Shown: positions 34,711 to 44,416, numbered from the stretch's first letter. The stretch is 64,000 bases of DNA from Acetomicrobium hydrogeniformans (GCA_016841745.1 JAENYO010000001.1:1-64000), one strand, 5' to 3'. Notes: generated by a model not told the origin, from the letters alone. Made by a program: numbers and translations.

Positions 34711-36567
34711 ATGGCAATACTTGACAGGATGACAGATTATCATGATCTTGTAAATCTTTCAGACGAATCTCTCAACGTATTATGCCAGGAACTGAGGGAT
34801 ACAATAATCAAAGTTGTTCTTAAAAATGGTGGACATCTCGGTTCTCCTCTTGGAGCAGTTGAACTTACTGTTGCTCTCTTGCGCCAATTCGATCCTGAAA
34901 GAGATAAGATTGTTTTTGATGTAGGTCACCAGTCTTACACTTATAAGATCCTAACTGGCAGAAAAGAAGAGTTCCATACCTTGAGACAATGGGAGGGCAT
35001 AAGTGGTTTTCCCAAGAGATCAGAAAGCAGGTTTGACCATTTTGATGTAGGACACAGCAGTACATCTCTTTCTGCATCTCTTGGCTTCAGCAAGGCAAGG
35101 GATCTTAAGGGAACAAATCATGACGTAGTTGCGATCATAGGTGATGGATCTCTTCTGAACGGAATGGCCTTTGAAGCACTGAACTATGTCAAAGAAGCAA
35201 ATACCAAAGTAATTTTTATTCTTAACGATAACGAAATGTGCATAAGCAGAAGAGTTGGAGGATTTGCTACTCACCTGGCCAGGCTCAGCTCAAACTATAC
35301 TTACAAAAAGATCAAGCGTATAGTTCGGGAATCTTCTTCAAAATTACCAAAAGGAGCAACAATTGAAGCCTTTCTGGAAAAAACAAAGAACAAGATAAAA
35401 GGACTCATTAAACCAGATAATATCTTTGACGAAATGGGTATTAATTACTGGGGACCCTTCGATGGTCATAACATCAAAGAACTTGAATCTGTTTTCGGAC
35501 TTGCCAGAAAATATGACAAGCCAGTTATTATCCATGTTGTAACAAAAAAAGGTAAGGGTTACAGAAAAGCTGAAGAAAAACCATGGATATATCATGGAGT
35601 TTCCCCAAGCACATCCCCCAAATGCAGCTTTTCCTGGAGTCAGGCAGTAGCCTCAACGCTTGAAAGACTTGCAGATGAAAACAAAGACATAGTGTGTCTT
35701 ACTGCTGCGATGAAAGAAGGCAACAAGCTGAATAGCTTTTCTGCGAAGTTCCCGGACAGATTCTTTGATGTCGGAATAGCCGAAGAACATATGTTTACAA
35801 TGGCAGCAGGTATGGCTGCAGGGGGAATAAAGCCCTGCGTTTTCATTTATTCAACATTTATGCAGAGAGCCATGGATCAACTGGTTCACGATATTGCAAT
35901 GCAGAACCTGCCTGTAGTTATTTCTGTTGATCGGGCAGGACTTATAGGTCAGGATGGGGAGACACACCAGGGCCTTCTGGACGTTGCCTGGGGAAGATCT
36001 ATTCCAAATCTACATATTCTTTCACCTAGAGATCTCATTGACCTCGAACTCATGTATCGATATGCCTTTGAAAGGCAGGGACCTACTATGATCAGATACC
36101 CGAGAGGCAAAATATGTAAATCCATTCACCGAAAAGGTCCCCGTCCGGCAAACACTAATATGAAAAGCAAGATCCTTTCATCGGGAAAGGAATGGGCATT
36201 CATTGGTTATGGCAAAACTATTGAATTTCTGCTCCACACAAGGCAATTAGCTATGGAACAGAACCTACCGGAACCATCCGTATTGGACCTTAGAATAGTT
36301 AAACCTCTAGATTATCAGACCATAGACAATGTTTTAAAAACACACAGTCTGGTAATTGTCGCAGAAGATGGTTATATTAATGGTGGAATCGGTGAAATTA
36401 TTGCCGGGCGAACAAACGGGATGTCCTCAAGAACGACTGTAAGATTATTTGGAGTTCCTGATAAATTCATTCCTCATGGGACGACAGAACAACAATGGGA
36501 ATATTGCGGGATGACACCTGAGAAAGTTATAGAGGCATATCTTGGCCATACAAAGGCAAAGGCTTGA
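34711..36567 (+). CDS. dxs: 1-deoxy-D-xylulose-5-phosphate synthase
   Basis: 618 residues. Seen are FDVGHQSYTYKILTGR, the TPP-binding GDGSLLNGMAFEALN with NDNEMCIS, FDVGIAEEHMFTMAAGMA with the catalytic Glu, and DRAGLIGQDGETHQG. It condenses pyruvate and glyceraldehyde-3-P, the first step of the MEP pathway. GGAAGTGAT and a 5-base spacer favour ATG 34711 over the open frame from 34672. It overlaps tlyA by 26 bp. Confidence 0.97.
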   Translation: MAILDRMTDYHDLVNLSDESLNVLCQELRDTIIKVVLKNGGHLGSPLGAVELTVALLRQFDPERDKIVFDVGHQSYTYKILTGRKEEFHTLRQWEGISGFPKRSESRFDHFDVGHSSTSLSASLGFSKARDLKGTNHDVVAIIGDGSLLNGMAFEALNYVKEANTKVIFILNDNEMCISRRVGGFATHLARLSSNYTYKKIKRIVRESSSKLPKGATIEAFLEKTKNKIKGLIKPDNIFDEMGINYWGPFDGHNIKELESVFGLARKYDKPVIIHVVTKKGKGYRKAEEKPWIYHGVSPSTSPKCSFSWSQAVASTLERLADENKDIVCLTAAMKEGNKLNSFSAKFPDRFFDVGIAEEHMFTMAAGMAAGGIKPCVFIYSTFMQRAMDQLVHDIAMQNLPVVISVDRAGLIGQDGETHQGLLDVAWGRSIPNLHILSPRDLIDLELMYRYAFERQGPTMIRYPRGKICKSIHRKGPRPANTNMKSKILSSGKEWAFIGYGKTIEFLLHTRQLAMEQNLPEPSVLDLRIVKPLDYQTIDNVLKTHSLVIVAEDGYINGGIGEIIAGRTNGMSSRTTVRLFGVPDKFIPHGTTEQQWEYCGMTPEKVIEAYLGHTKAKA

Positions 36568-37357
36568 TCAGCTTATAGTGGAACTGGGCCTGGTTGACAC
36601 CCGTTCCAGGGCCCAGGCAATAATTCTGGAGGGTAATGTCTACGTTGACGATGAAAAGATTCAGAAGGCTGGAACTCTTGTAGACATAAGATCTCGAGTC
36701 CATATAGCCAACACTGGTAAACAATGGGTAAGCCGTGGAGCTAAAAAACTTCTCAAAGCATTGGATGTGTTCCCCATTGATCCAGAATCTCTTGTTTGCA
36801 TGGATGTAGGAGCCTCTACTGGAGGGTTTACCGAAGTTCTTCTTTCAAAGGGAGCTGTTAAAGTCTATGCCGTAGATGTTGGATATGGTCAATTGGCCTG
36901 GAAAATCAGGCAAGACCCCAGGGTGGAAGTTATGGAACGACAAAACGCCCGTTATCTTAAGGAGACTGATATCCCGGAAAAAATCGATCTTCTCACTATT
37001 GATGCGTCATTTATCTCTCTAAAACTGCTCCTACCTCCATTGACTGCTCTTCTGAGTCCTGAAGGAAAGGTTATATCTTTGCTGAAACCACAGTTTGAAG
37101 CAGGAAGAAAACGCATAGGCAAAAAAGGAGTAATAAAAGATCCAGATATTCACAAAGATATAATTGTTGAGATCAGTTCTTTTATAGAACAAAAAACAGA
37201 ACTATCTCTACAGGCTATAGATTATTCTCCTATCAAGGGACCTAAAGGAAATATGGAATTTCTTCTTTTCCTATCCAGAAATGGGTGTAGTTCCATAAGT
37301 CCGGATTTGTACCACCTTAGAAATGTTGTTGAAAAAGCGCATAACGAACTTGACTGA
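36542..37357 (+). CDS. tlyA: TlyA-family rRNA 2'-O-methyltransferase
   Basis: 271 residues. An N-terminal S4 RNA-binding domain (RLDQLIVELGLVDTRSRAQA) is followed by an FtsJ-like SAM domain with MDVGASTGGFTEVLL, VYAVDVGYGQLAW and LTIDASFISLKLLL. Family members methylate cytidines of 16S and/or 23S rRNA. Haemolysin annotations for this family are historical. The TTG start at 36542 lies inside dxs after an AGAGGC site. Confidence 0.93.
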   Translation: MAIQRQRLDQLIVELGLVDTRSRAQAIILEGNVYVDDEKIQKAGTLVDIRSRVHIANTGKQWVSRGAKKLLKALDVFPIDPESLVCMDVGASTGGFTEVLLSKGAVKVYAVDVGYGQLAWKIRQDPRVEVMERQNARYLKETDIPEKIDLLTIDASFISLKLLLPPLTALLSPEGKVISLLKPQFEAGRKRIGKKGVIKDPDIHKDIIVEISSFIEQKTELSLQAIDYSPIKGPKGNMEFLLFLSRNGCSSISPDLYHLRNVVEKAHNELD

Positions 37358-37378
37358 ATCAGGAACGGAGTGAATGGC

Positions 37379-38257
37379 ATGAAAGGCAATGTTGGCCTTC
37401 TGGTAAACACACAAAAACCTAAAGCTCTTGAGATGGCCCACAGGCTACTGAAATGGGGCAAGAAGGAAGGCATTTCCTTCTTTCTCCCTCCTCATGAAGC
37501 ATCTGTACTTGGAGTCGCCGGCTATTCTGATGAAAAGTGGCATAGCATTATAGATTTTACAATTGTGATAGGTGGGGACGGAACTTTTCTCAGAGCAGGC
37601 CGCTATGTTCTTGATTCTTCTATTCCACTCTACGGAATTAACGTGGGACACTTGGGATTTCTTGCCTCCGGTAACCAGGATAGGGCGGAAAGAGACATCA
37701 TGATGATCCTCGAAGGAAAACACCGCATCGAAGAAAGACTTGTTCTCAAGGGAATAGTCTGGCGAGGAAAGACTCAGAAACATACAGTTTTTGCTATTAA
37801 CGATCTAGTGCTAACAAAAGGTGCTTTCGCAAGGGTTATCCATGTAGAAGTAAGAGTAGAAGACAAATTTTTCGCTCAATTACCTACAGATGGAATAATC
37901 GTTGCAACACCGACAGGATCAACAGCATACTCGCTTTCTGCAGGAGGACCAATCGTCCCTCCACATGTCCCCTGTCTTGTCCTTTCGCCCATATGTGCCC
38001 ATACACTTTACTCCAGACCTGTGATCTTTGGAAAGGATGACAGAATATCACTTATCCCCAAAGGTAACCATCGTGATCTTGTGCTGACTCAAGATGGTCA
38101 GCTTGGGTATGAGATACTACCCTCTGACCGGATTGATATATCCCTTTCCAGAGACAAAACTGTTAAATTGATCATGCTTCCAGATCGTGACTATTATGAT
38201 CTTTTGCAGGAAAAACTCAACTGGGGTCATGGAATTGTTAATCCTGACAGGGAGTGA
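37379..38257 (+). CDS. nadK: NAD kinase
   Basis: About 292 residues. The GGDG motif lies in VIGGDGTFLRAGRYV; NVGHLGFLAS and TDGIIVATPTGSTAYSLSAG follow. It makes NADP from NAD and ATP. CGGAGTG with an 8-base spacer supports ATG 37379; GTG 37370 is in frame but inside that site. It sits between tlyA and recN, a widely conserved order. NadD and NadE are also encoded in the window. Confidence 0.95.
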   Translation: MKGNVGLLVNTQKPKALEMAHRLLKWGKKEGISFFLPPHEASVLGVAGYSDEKWHSIIDFTIVIGGDGTFLRAGRYVLDSSIPLYGINVGHLGFLASGNQDRAERDIMMILEGKHRIEERLVLKGIVWRGKTQKHTVFAINDLVLTKGAFARVIHVEVRVEDKFFAQLPTDGIIVATPTGSTAYSLSAGGPIVPPHVPCLVLSPICAHTLYSRPVIFGKDDRISLIPKGNHRDLVLTQDGQLGYEILPSDRIDISLSRDKTVKLIMLPDRDYYDLLQEKLNWGHGIVNPDRE

Positions 38258-38262
38258 CTTTC

Positions 38263-39945
38263 TTGATCGATGAACTAACCATATCAAATATAGGAGGTCT
38301 TTCCTCCGCGACATTAAGAATATCAGGTCAATTTGTTGCAATTACTGGTGAAAGCGGTGCTGGAAAAAGTAGCGTTGTCAGGGCTATAGAACTGATTTCA
38401 GGTAAAAGGGCTCAGACGTCATTGATTCGCCATGGAGAAGAACATGGCTTCGCCAGGGCCATGCTTCTTTTCCAGAAAAAAACAGATCTGCCTGAAGGAA
38501 TATTTCCAGAAGAGAATACACTTTTTGTTAGTAGAAGCATATTCAGAAACGGTAAAGGGCGTACAACGATACAGGATCAACCGGTTCCTCTTTCTACACT
38601 TTCCAGTCTTATGGATAACCAGATACGAATACAAAGTCAGTTCGCTCAGCTAGACCTCCTTTCCACCAATAAACAACTTGAAATTATAGACAGTTGTGGG
38701 GGAAAAGAACTGATAGACATTCTCTCAGACCTTAAACAGACTTTTCAGCAAGCTCTCAGACTCGATAGAGAGATTCGGGAACTGAAACAGAATCAGTCAA
38801 GAATAATTGAACAGTATAAAGATGCGGAAAGTATCATTCAGGACTTCAGGAAGATTGACCCTTTTCCAGGATGTGACAAAATATGGGACCAGGCATTGAT
38901 CGAACTTCAGGAACACATTTCTTCTGCTAACAAACTTAAAGAAACCCTTCTGAGATTGACCGGGACTGATATGGAAGAAGGAATCATGGATGCTTTTTAT
39001 GCACTACTGTCCAATCTGTGCAATTATTCAAACAAAGAAGATCAATCTGAATGGAACGCTCTTTTATCCCTTTCTATGGAAAAGAGCGGCAGACTAGTTG
39101 CCCTGGCTGAGGAGAAGAATAGGCCCCTTACTCTGGACGAAATGGAAATATCCTATGAAGAAACTGAAAAAAAGACCGGTATCTTAAAAAAAATTATGCG
39201 GCGAGCCAGAGTTTCAGATATAGAAGAATTGATTGAATTCTGTAAAAAGGCCGATAAAGAACTGATATGGCTTACTGAAAGTTATCAGATTATAGAATCA
39301 AAAGAGCAAGAAAGCATAAAGCTAAGGAAGGATGCAAGCAAAAAAGCAATGAATCTGCGTAAACTCAGGAATACCGCAGCTAAAGAACTCAAGACTCGAG
39401 TAAACTGGGTTATGGGTGAACTTGCCATGATGGGACTTGTCTTTGACGTTGAAGTCAAAGAACTTGGAAAACTTAGGGTTAATGGTGCTGATGAAGTTTC
39501 ATTTATCTTACGAACACCAGAGGGGGCCTTTGGTCCCGTTAACAAGATCTCTTCAGGAGGTGAGTTGAGCCGTATGCTGCTTTCCATTCAGGTTTCCCTT
39601 CCTGATGAACAATTACCGAAAACAGTAGTTTTTGATGAAGTTGAAGCAGGGCTTGGTGGAAAAGCAGCAGTCCTTGCAGGCTATAAACTCAAGCAACTTT
39701 CTGAAAAATGCCAGGTCATCCTTATAACCCATGAAGCCAGCATCGCTTCCATAGCAGACCAACACTTCGTTATAAGAAAACATGATATGGAAAGTTCTCT
39801 TGAAGAAATAACAGGAGAACAACGAGTCAAAGAAATAGCAAGAATGCTGTCAGGGGACTATAATCTTTATGAAGCTCGAGAACATGCAAGAAAACTGCTG
39901 AAAACAGCAAGTGCTGATATACCAGCGACGATAAACCTTTTGTAA
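38263..39945 (+). CDS. recN: DNA repair protein RecN
   Basis: About 560 residues of the SMC-like family: Walker A ITGESGAGKSSVVRAI at the N-terminus, long coiled-coil regions around 140-380, ABC signature ISSGGELSRMLLSIQ, Walker B TVVFDEVEAGLGG and the LITHEASIASIADQH switch. It acts early in double-strand break repair. GGGAGTG and a 6-base spacer point to TTG 38263; GTG 38254 lies in the site. No clear terminator follows. Confidence 0.95.
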   Translation: MIDELTISNIGGLSSATLRISGQFVAITGESGAGKSSVVRAIELISGKRAQTSLIRHGEEHGFARAMLLFQKKTDLPEGIFPEENTLFVSRSIFRNGKGRTTIQDQPVPLSTLSSLMDNQIRIQSQFAQLDLLSTNKQLEIIDSCGGKELIDILSDLKQTFQQALRLDREIRELKQNQSRIIEQYKDAESIIQDFRKIDPFPGCDKIWDQALIELQEHISSANKLKETLLRLTGTDMEEGIMDAFYALLSNLCNYSNKEDQSEWNALLSLSMEKSGRLVALAEEKNRPLTLDEMEISYEETEKKTGILKKIMRRARVSDIEELIEFCKKADKELIWLTESYQIIESKEQESIKLRKDASKKAMNLRKLRNTAAKELKTRVNWVMGELAMMGLVFDVEVKELGKLRVNGADEVSFILRTPEGAFGPVNKISSGGELSRMLLSIQVSLPDEQLPKTVVFDEVEAGLGGKAAVLAGYKLKQLSEKCQVILITHEASIASIADQHFVIRKHDMESSLEEITGEQRVKEIARMLSGDYNLYEAREHARKLLKTASADIPATINLL

Positions 39946-39949
39946 AAAG

Positions 39950-39979
39950 GTTGACTAAAGTCAACATAATCTATACAAT
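39950..39979 (+). promoter_or_regulatory. Promoter of the rplU-prp-rpmA operon with an overlapping inverted repeat
   Basis: TTGACT at 39951-39956, exactly 17 bases, then TACAAT at 39974-39979. This is the best sigma-70-type promoter seen in the window. A perfect inverted repeat, GTTGACT-AA-AGTCAAC (39950-39965), covers the -35 element and could be an operator. The leader to rplU is about 80 bases and holds a small AGCCA/TGGCT hairpin. Confidence 0.65.
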
Positions 39980-40066
39980 GCTTAGGTTTAGATATTAACG
40001 CATGGAACAGGTTTTGAAAGCCATTTGTGGCTACCTGACAATCCAGCGGAGGGAGGAAGTTATTTG

Positions 40067-40378
40067 ATGTATGCAATAGTTGAAACAGGTGGCAAACAGT
40101 ACAGGGTCACACCTGGAGATGTTTTGAAGGTGGAACTTTTACAGACCGAAGAGGGAGAAAAGGTTTCTTTTGACAAGGTCCTTCTTGTTGCGGATGATAA
40201 TGGGATTACAGTCGGAGAACCTTTTGTTACCGGTGCAACTGTTGAAGCTACAGTAAAGGAACATGGTAAGGCTGCCAAGGTCCTTGTATTCAAGTATAAA
40301 AGCAAAAAGAATTACCGCAGGCTTCGCGGACACAGACAGCGTTACACACAGATCGTGATCGATTCTATAAACATTTAA
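40067..40378 (+). CDS. rplU: Ribosomal protein bL21
   Basis: 103 residues starting MYAIVETGGKQYRVTPGD, with the C-terminal KKNYRRLRGHRQRYTQIVID. It is a large-subunit protein binding 23S rRNA. GGAGGGAGGAAG precedes ATG 40067. Its last base is shared with the first base of prp, and rpmA follows, the usual L21-Prp-L27 order. Confidence 0.97.
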   Translation: MYAIVETGGKQYRVTPGDVLKVELLQTEEGEKVSFDKVLLVADDNGITVGEPFVTGATVEATVKEHGKAAKVLVFKYKSKKNYRRLRGHRQRYTQIVIDSINI

Positions 40379-40707
40379 TGACCGAAATAATATGCGAGTA
40401 TAACAACGGTCAACTAAATGCTATATCTATGTCTGGCCATACCGAATATGGTGTTTGTGGAACAGATATAGTCTGTGCGGGTATATCGACTTTAATACAG
40501 GCTCTTTCAATAGGACTGGAAGAGGTTCTTGGATTGAATAATGTTGAAACAGTTTTTAAAAATAGTGGGGATGAGCCATTTATTCGATTATCGTTCCCTG
40601 TGAATGATGACAGGGTTGAGATATTAACAAAGACGATCGTTCTCAGTATTAAGGAGATACATAAAGCTTATCCCGAGAATGTAAAGTTCACGGAGGTGCA
40701 CAAATGA
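40378..40707 (+). CDS. prp: Ribosomal-processing cysteine protease Prp
   Basis: 109 residues. The catalytic His21 and Cys33 lie in [19 protein letters not shown]. Prp removes the N-terminal extension of bL27 that some bacteria carry; the L27 encoded next does have such an extension. The start ATG shares a base with the rplU stop and the stop overlaps rpmA by 4 bp, so expression is coupled to its substrate. Confidence 0.95.
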   Translation: MTEIICEYNNGQLNAISMSGHTEYGVCGTDIVCAGISTLIQALSIGLEEVLGLNNVETVFKNSGDEPFIRLSFPVNDDRVEILTKTIVLSIKEIHKAYPENVKFTEVHK

Positions 40708-40994
40708 TTAACAGAATTTTTGATCTTCAGATTTTCGCTCATAAAAAAGGACAGGGCAGCAGCCAGAATGGTAGAGACAGTGAGGGAAAGAGACTGGGTA
40801 TCAAGAGATACGCTGGTCAATTTGTCAAAGCAGGCAACATACTGGTCAGACAGAGAGGAACGAAAGTACACCCTGGGATTAATGTCGGAAAGGGCAAAGA
40901 TGATACTCTTTTTGCTCTTTCTACTGGAATAGTTCGGTTTGAAACAAAAGGAAGCAGAAAGTTCGTTTCAATCGAAGAATCAGTTGAAGTATAG
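40704..40994 (+). CDS. rpmA: Ribosomal protein bL27 with a Prp-cleavable N-terminal extension
   Basis: 96 residues. The mature protein starts at [21 protein letters not shown]. It is preceded by an 11-residue extension, [11 protein letters not shown], comparable to the LNLQFF leader of Staphylococcus aureus L27 that Prp removes. The mature N-terminus reaches the peptidyl transferase centre, so removal is expected to be needed for activity. It overlaps prp by 4 bp. Confidence 0.96.
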   Translation: MINRIFDLQIFAHKKGQGSSQNGRDSEGKRLGIKRYAGQFVKAGNILVRQRGTKVHPGINVGKGKDDTLFALSTGIVRFETKGSRKFVSIEESVEV

Positions 40995-41036
40995 AAATTT
41001 AGCTGTTAAGCTGTTTTCTCTGTTATAATTTCCTAA

Positions 41037-41072
41037 CAATGGGCCTGAGCTTACCTTGGGCCCATTGTTTTT
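41037..41072 (+). terminator. Rho-independent terminator after rpmA
   Basis: A perfect 9-bp stem, CAATGGGCC with GGCCCATTG, a 13-base loop and a TTTTTT tail. It ends the rplU-prp-rpmA transcript before obg. Confidence 0.85.
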
Positions 41073-41109
41073 TGCAGTTCATCAAAAACAGATACGGATG
41101 GTGTAATCA

Positions 41110-42420
41110 TTGAAATTTGTTGATTTTGTAAGAATCAATATCAAGGCAGGGCGTGGTGGAAACGGTTGTCTGAGTTTCAGGAGAGAAAAATTTATTCCAA
41201 AGGGCGGTCCAGACGGAGCTGATGGAGGTAATGGTGCTAACATTATAATAGAAGCCGTTCCGGGGCTGCATACCCTTGCCGATTTTGAATTCAACAAGAG
41301 ATTCGCGGCCGCTCATGGAGATCATGGGAAAGGTAAAAAAAAGATCGGGTCTCGTGGAAAGGATCTTTTGATACAAGTTCCTTATGGTACCATAATCTAC
41401 GATGCAGACACAAAGGAGATTCTTGCCGATCTTGTTGAACCTGGAGACAGATTTCTTGCAGCCAGGGGTGGTAGAGGCGGTAAGGGAAACGCATATTTTG
41501 CAAACTCTGTGAGAAGGACTCCACGTTTTGCAGAAAAAGGAGAAGAAGGGGAAGAAAGATCTCTTATTCTTGAATTAAAGCTAATAGCAGATGTGGGTTT
41601 AGTTGGTCTTCCTAATGCTGGTAAATCAAGCATACTTGCTGCTATTTCAAACGCACAGCCCAAGATTGCAGGTTACCCATTTACCACTCTCTCTCCAAAT
41701 CTCGGAATTCTTTCTGTTGATGATGAACGGGTAGTCGTAGCAGATGTTCCAGGTCTTATTGAAGGAGCATCCGATAATAAGGGTTTGGGTATTTACTTTC
41801 TTAGGCATATTGAAAGGACCAGGGTTCTGGTTCATGTGCTTGATCTCTCTTCAGGCTCTTTTGAAAATGTAATAGGACAATGGCAAACCATCATTGGAGA
41901 GTTCAAAGCATACAACAGGTCTCTGCTGGATAGGCCATACCTTGTTTCAGGAAATAAGATCGACCTTCCAGAAGGTGCTGCTTTATCCTCAAAGATAAGG
42001 CGTTTCATGCAGGATCAGGGTATTACCTACGTAGAAACCAGTGCAGTAACGGGAGAAGGCATACCTGATCTCATAACGCAGATCCTGGACACTGTAAGAC
42101 TTCATCCAAGACCAAAGGGTGAAACACGTTTATTTGCAGTCCATAAGATAGAAGAGGGACATAAGAAAAGATCCAGGATCGAACCGGTACAGATCGTACT
42201 TCTTAACGATCACAGTGGGTACAGAATCATTCATCCTTACCTTGAAAAAGCTATTGTTCGGTACGACTTTGAACACGATGAGGCAATTCTTCACTTCGCT
42301 CGTCTGCTTAAAAAGTTTAAGGTGGAAGAACTGCTCGAAGAAAGTGGTGCAAAAACAGGGGATAATGTATATATAGGAGACATCGTTTTTGAATTCCAAC
42401 CTGAGAAAGCAATGGAATAA
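41110..42420 (+). CDS. obg: GTPase Obg/CgtA with a C-terminal OCT domain
   Basis: 436 residues. The glycine-rich Obg fold (INIKAGRGGNGCLSFRREKF) takes up about 1-158. The G domain has GLPNAGKSSILAAI, DVPGLIEGASDNKGLG and SGNKIDLP. The last 80 or so residues form an OCT domain (VQIVLLNDHSGYRIIHPYLE) as in Bacillus and Thermus Obg. It supports 50S assembly and stress responses. It starts at TTG 41110 after GGATGGTG with a 6-base spacer. Confidence 0.97.
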   Translation: MKFVDFVRINIKAGRGGNGCLSFRREKFIPKGGPDGADGGNGANIIIEAVPGLHTLADFEFNKRFAAAHGDHGKGKKKIGSRGKDLLIQVPYGTIIYDADTKEILADLVEPGDRFLAARGGRGGKGNAYFANSVRRTPRFAEKGEEGEERSLILELKLIADVGLVGLPNAGKSSILAAISNAQPKIAGYPFTTLSPNLGILSVDDERVVVADVPGLIEGASDNKGLGIYFLRHIERTRVLVHVLDLSSGSFENVIGQWQTIIGEFKAYNRSLLDRPYLVSGNKIDLPEGAALSSKIRRFMQDQGITYVETSAVTGEGIPDLITQILDTVRLHPRPKGETRLFAVHKIEEGHKKRSRIEPVQIVLLNDHSGYRIIHPYLEKAIVRYDFEHDEAILHFARLLKKFKVEELLEESGAKTGDNVYIGDIVFEFQPEKAME

Positions 42421-42452
42421 TTTTCATCAGGATACACGGGAGTGAAATCTTC

Positions 42453-43091
42453 TTGCATGTAAGAGCACATGCCTTGCGTAAAAGAAAAATCGGTATAATG
42501 GGTGGGACCTTTGATCCAATACACTACGGGCATCTTCTTGCCGCAGAAGAGGCTTGTTTTGCACTTGGACTGGAAGAGGTTATATTCGTTCCTACAGGAA
42601 GCCCTTATCACAAGAAGGGACGCAATATTTCTTCTGCGGAAGACAGGTACACAATGGCTCTTCTTACAACCCTGGATAACCCGACGTTTAAGACATCCAG
42701 AATCGAGATTGATCGTAAGGAAGCCAGTCATACTGTGGATACTCTGCGCGAAATGCGCCACTGGTTTGCCCCTTACAGTACTGCGTTTTTCTTTATAACA
42801 GGCCTTGACGCATTCCTGGATATGCCTAAGTGGAAGGAATTCAACGTTATTTTTGAACTATGCAAGGTTGTAGCTGTGAGCAGACCCGGATATAAACGCG
42901 TTTCCCTTGATGATCTTCCGGTTCAGATAAATAAGGAAGCCATAATTCTACTGGAGATTCCTCTCCTCTCAATTTCAAGCACGGAAATCAGGGAAAGAGT
43001 AGCAGACGGGAAAAATATAAGATATATTGTTCCCCAACTGGTGGAACAATATATCTATAAAAAAGGCCTTTATAAGAGAAACGGACGGTGA
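42453..43091 (+). CDS. nadD: Nicotinate-nucleotide adenylyltransferase
   Basis: 212 residues. The nucleotidyltransferase motif is GIMGGTFDPIHYGHLLAAEE, with the C-terminal ISSTEIRERVADG (ISSTxIR). It adenylates NaMN to deamido-NAD, the substrate of NadE. GGGAGTG precedes TTG 42453 by 8 bases. It overlaps the next gene and lies in the common obg-nadD-LCP-rsfS order. Confidence 0.95.
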   Translation: MHVRAHALRKRKIGIMGGTFDPIHYGHLLAAEEACFALGLEEVIFVPTGSPYHKKGRNISSAEDRYTMALLTTLDNPTFKTSRIEIDRKEASHTVDTLREMRHWFAPYSTAFFFITGLDAFLDMPKWKEFNVIFELCKVVAVSRPGYKRVSLDDLPVQINKEAIILLEIPLLSISSTEIRERVADGKNIRYIVPQLVEQYIYKKGLYKRNGR

Positions 43092-43096
43092 ATTCA

Positions 43097-44347
43097 ATGA
43101 GGATAGGAAAATTCTTAATAGTCCTTTTAATTGCAGTCATCTCTGCTGGAGTCGGGGCCGGTATCAAACTAAACAGTTTCCTTCAACCTGACGCAGGCAA
43201 TATAAAGGAAAATATAGAATATGATGAAGCTTCCGGAAACGTAAATTTACTGTTAATAGGAATAGACGATGTTGAAGGTGTTCATCGTTCAGATACAATT
43301 GCTTTTTGCACTGTAGATATTGATAACAAGATAGTTAGGTTGATGTCTGTTCCCCGTGATACCCGCGTCCAGATCGAAGGACATGGGTGGCAGAAAATCA
43401 ATCATGCCTATGCATATGGGAAAGAAAAGCTTCTGGAGAAAACCATTGTCAATTACCTTGGCATGCCTGTTAATTACCATATTATCGTAAATTACCAGAG
43501 TTTTCCTGAAATAGTTGATCTGATGGGCGGAGTTGATATCGATGTAGCGAAAAGACTCTCTTATAATGATAATGCCGGAAATCTTCATATCAACATCAAT
43601 AAAGGTTTACAACATATGGACGGTGAGACTGCCCTGGGTTTTGTCCGTTTTCGGCATGACGCTCTGGGTGATATTGGAAGGGTGCAACGGCAACAGAAAT
43701 TCCTTTCTGCCATACTTGACAAAGCAAAGAGCCCTGCAATGATCTCAGAATTATCCTCTATTGCAAAACAACTGTTGAAACTTGTAAACAGCAATATGAG
43801 CCCAACTCAGGCAATCCAGTTCGCATCTTACCTGAAGGACATTCCAAGGGAGAACATGATGTTCTTCACTCTTCCCGGTAGGGCGGCCTATATATCTAAA
43901 GTCAGTTATTGGATAGGAGATATTTCTGAAGCTTCGACAATGCTGAGCAGTAAACCTGGAGATGTTCCAAAATCTATGGACAAACCCCCAGAACTGGATA
44001 TAGAGGATATAAGCAATTACCTAAGTTCTATAACATCCCCTGTAGCAGTTCTGAACGGGAACGGGACATCGGGGCTAGGCAAAAAAGCCTCTGATTTTCT
44101 GCAGAAGTTGGGCATTGATGTTGCTTATACGGGAAATGCTAAACATTTTGACTACAAGTACTCCAACATAGTCTATCCTTCAAATCAGGACCAGGAAAAG
44201 ATAAAAACGGCCAAAGCTCTTGCCGGGATATGTCAAATTAGTTCCAGTCTGGTAAAACAGGATAATTCGGCACCCTATGCTACTATCATACTTGGACATA
44301 ATTATAATTTACTACTGGATAGATTGAAGCAATTGAACGATAATTAG
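43097..44347 (+). CDS. LytR-CpsA-Psr (LCP) family protein with a LytR C-terminal domain
   Basis: About 416 residues: one N-terminal membrane helix (FLIVLLIAVISAGVGAG), an LCP domain with NLLLIGIDD, RSDTIAFCTVD, MSVPRDTRVQIEGHGWQKIN and ALGFVRFRHDALGDIGRVQR (conserved Arg and Asp residues), and a C-terminal LytR_C domain from about 315 (VAVLNGNGTSGLGKKASDFL). LCP enzymes attach lipid-linked glycopolymers to peptidoglycan, a possible end use for the lipid-linked sugars begun by the WecA-like enzyme at 1291. GTG 43088 is an alternative start. Confidence 0.92.
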   Translation: MRIGKFLIVLLIAVISAGVGAGIKLNSFLQPDAGNIKENIEYDEASGNVNLLLIGIDDVEGVHRSDTIAFCTVDIDNKIVRLMSVPRDTRVQIEGHGWQKINHAYAYGKEKLLEKTIVNYLGMPVNYHIIVNYQSFPEIVDLMGGVDIDVAKRLSYNDNAGNLHININKGLQHMDGETALGFVRFRHDALGDIGRVQRQQKFLSAILDKAKSPAMISELSSIAKQLLKLVNSNMSPTQAIQFASYLKDIPRENMMFFTLPGRAAYISKVSYWIGDISEASTMLSSKPGDVPKSMDKPPELDIEDISNYLSSITSPVAVLNGNGTSGLGKKASDFLQKLGIDVAYTGNAKHFDYKYSNIVYPSNQDQEKIKTAKALAGICQISSSLVKQDNSAPYATIILGHNYNLLLDRLKQLNDN

Positions 44348-44348
44348 T

Positions 44349-44380
44349 AATATATACAGGAAAGATTATCTGTATATATT
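44349..44380. promoter_or_regulatory. AT-rich perfect inverted repeat between the LCP gene and rsfS
   Basis: AATATATACAG (44349-44359) and CTGTATATATT (44370-44380) are perfect 11-bp arms around a 10-base loop, followed by TAAAAAATAAA. It could be a weak hairpin at the end of the LCP message or an operator ahead of rsfS. Nothing decides between these. Confidence 0.45.
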
Positions 44381-44416
44381 TAAAAAATAAAATGAATGGG
44401 GGGATCTTTTTCTAAA

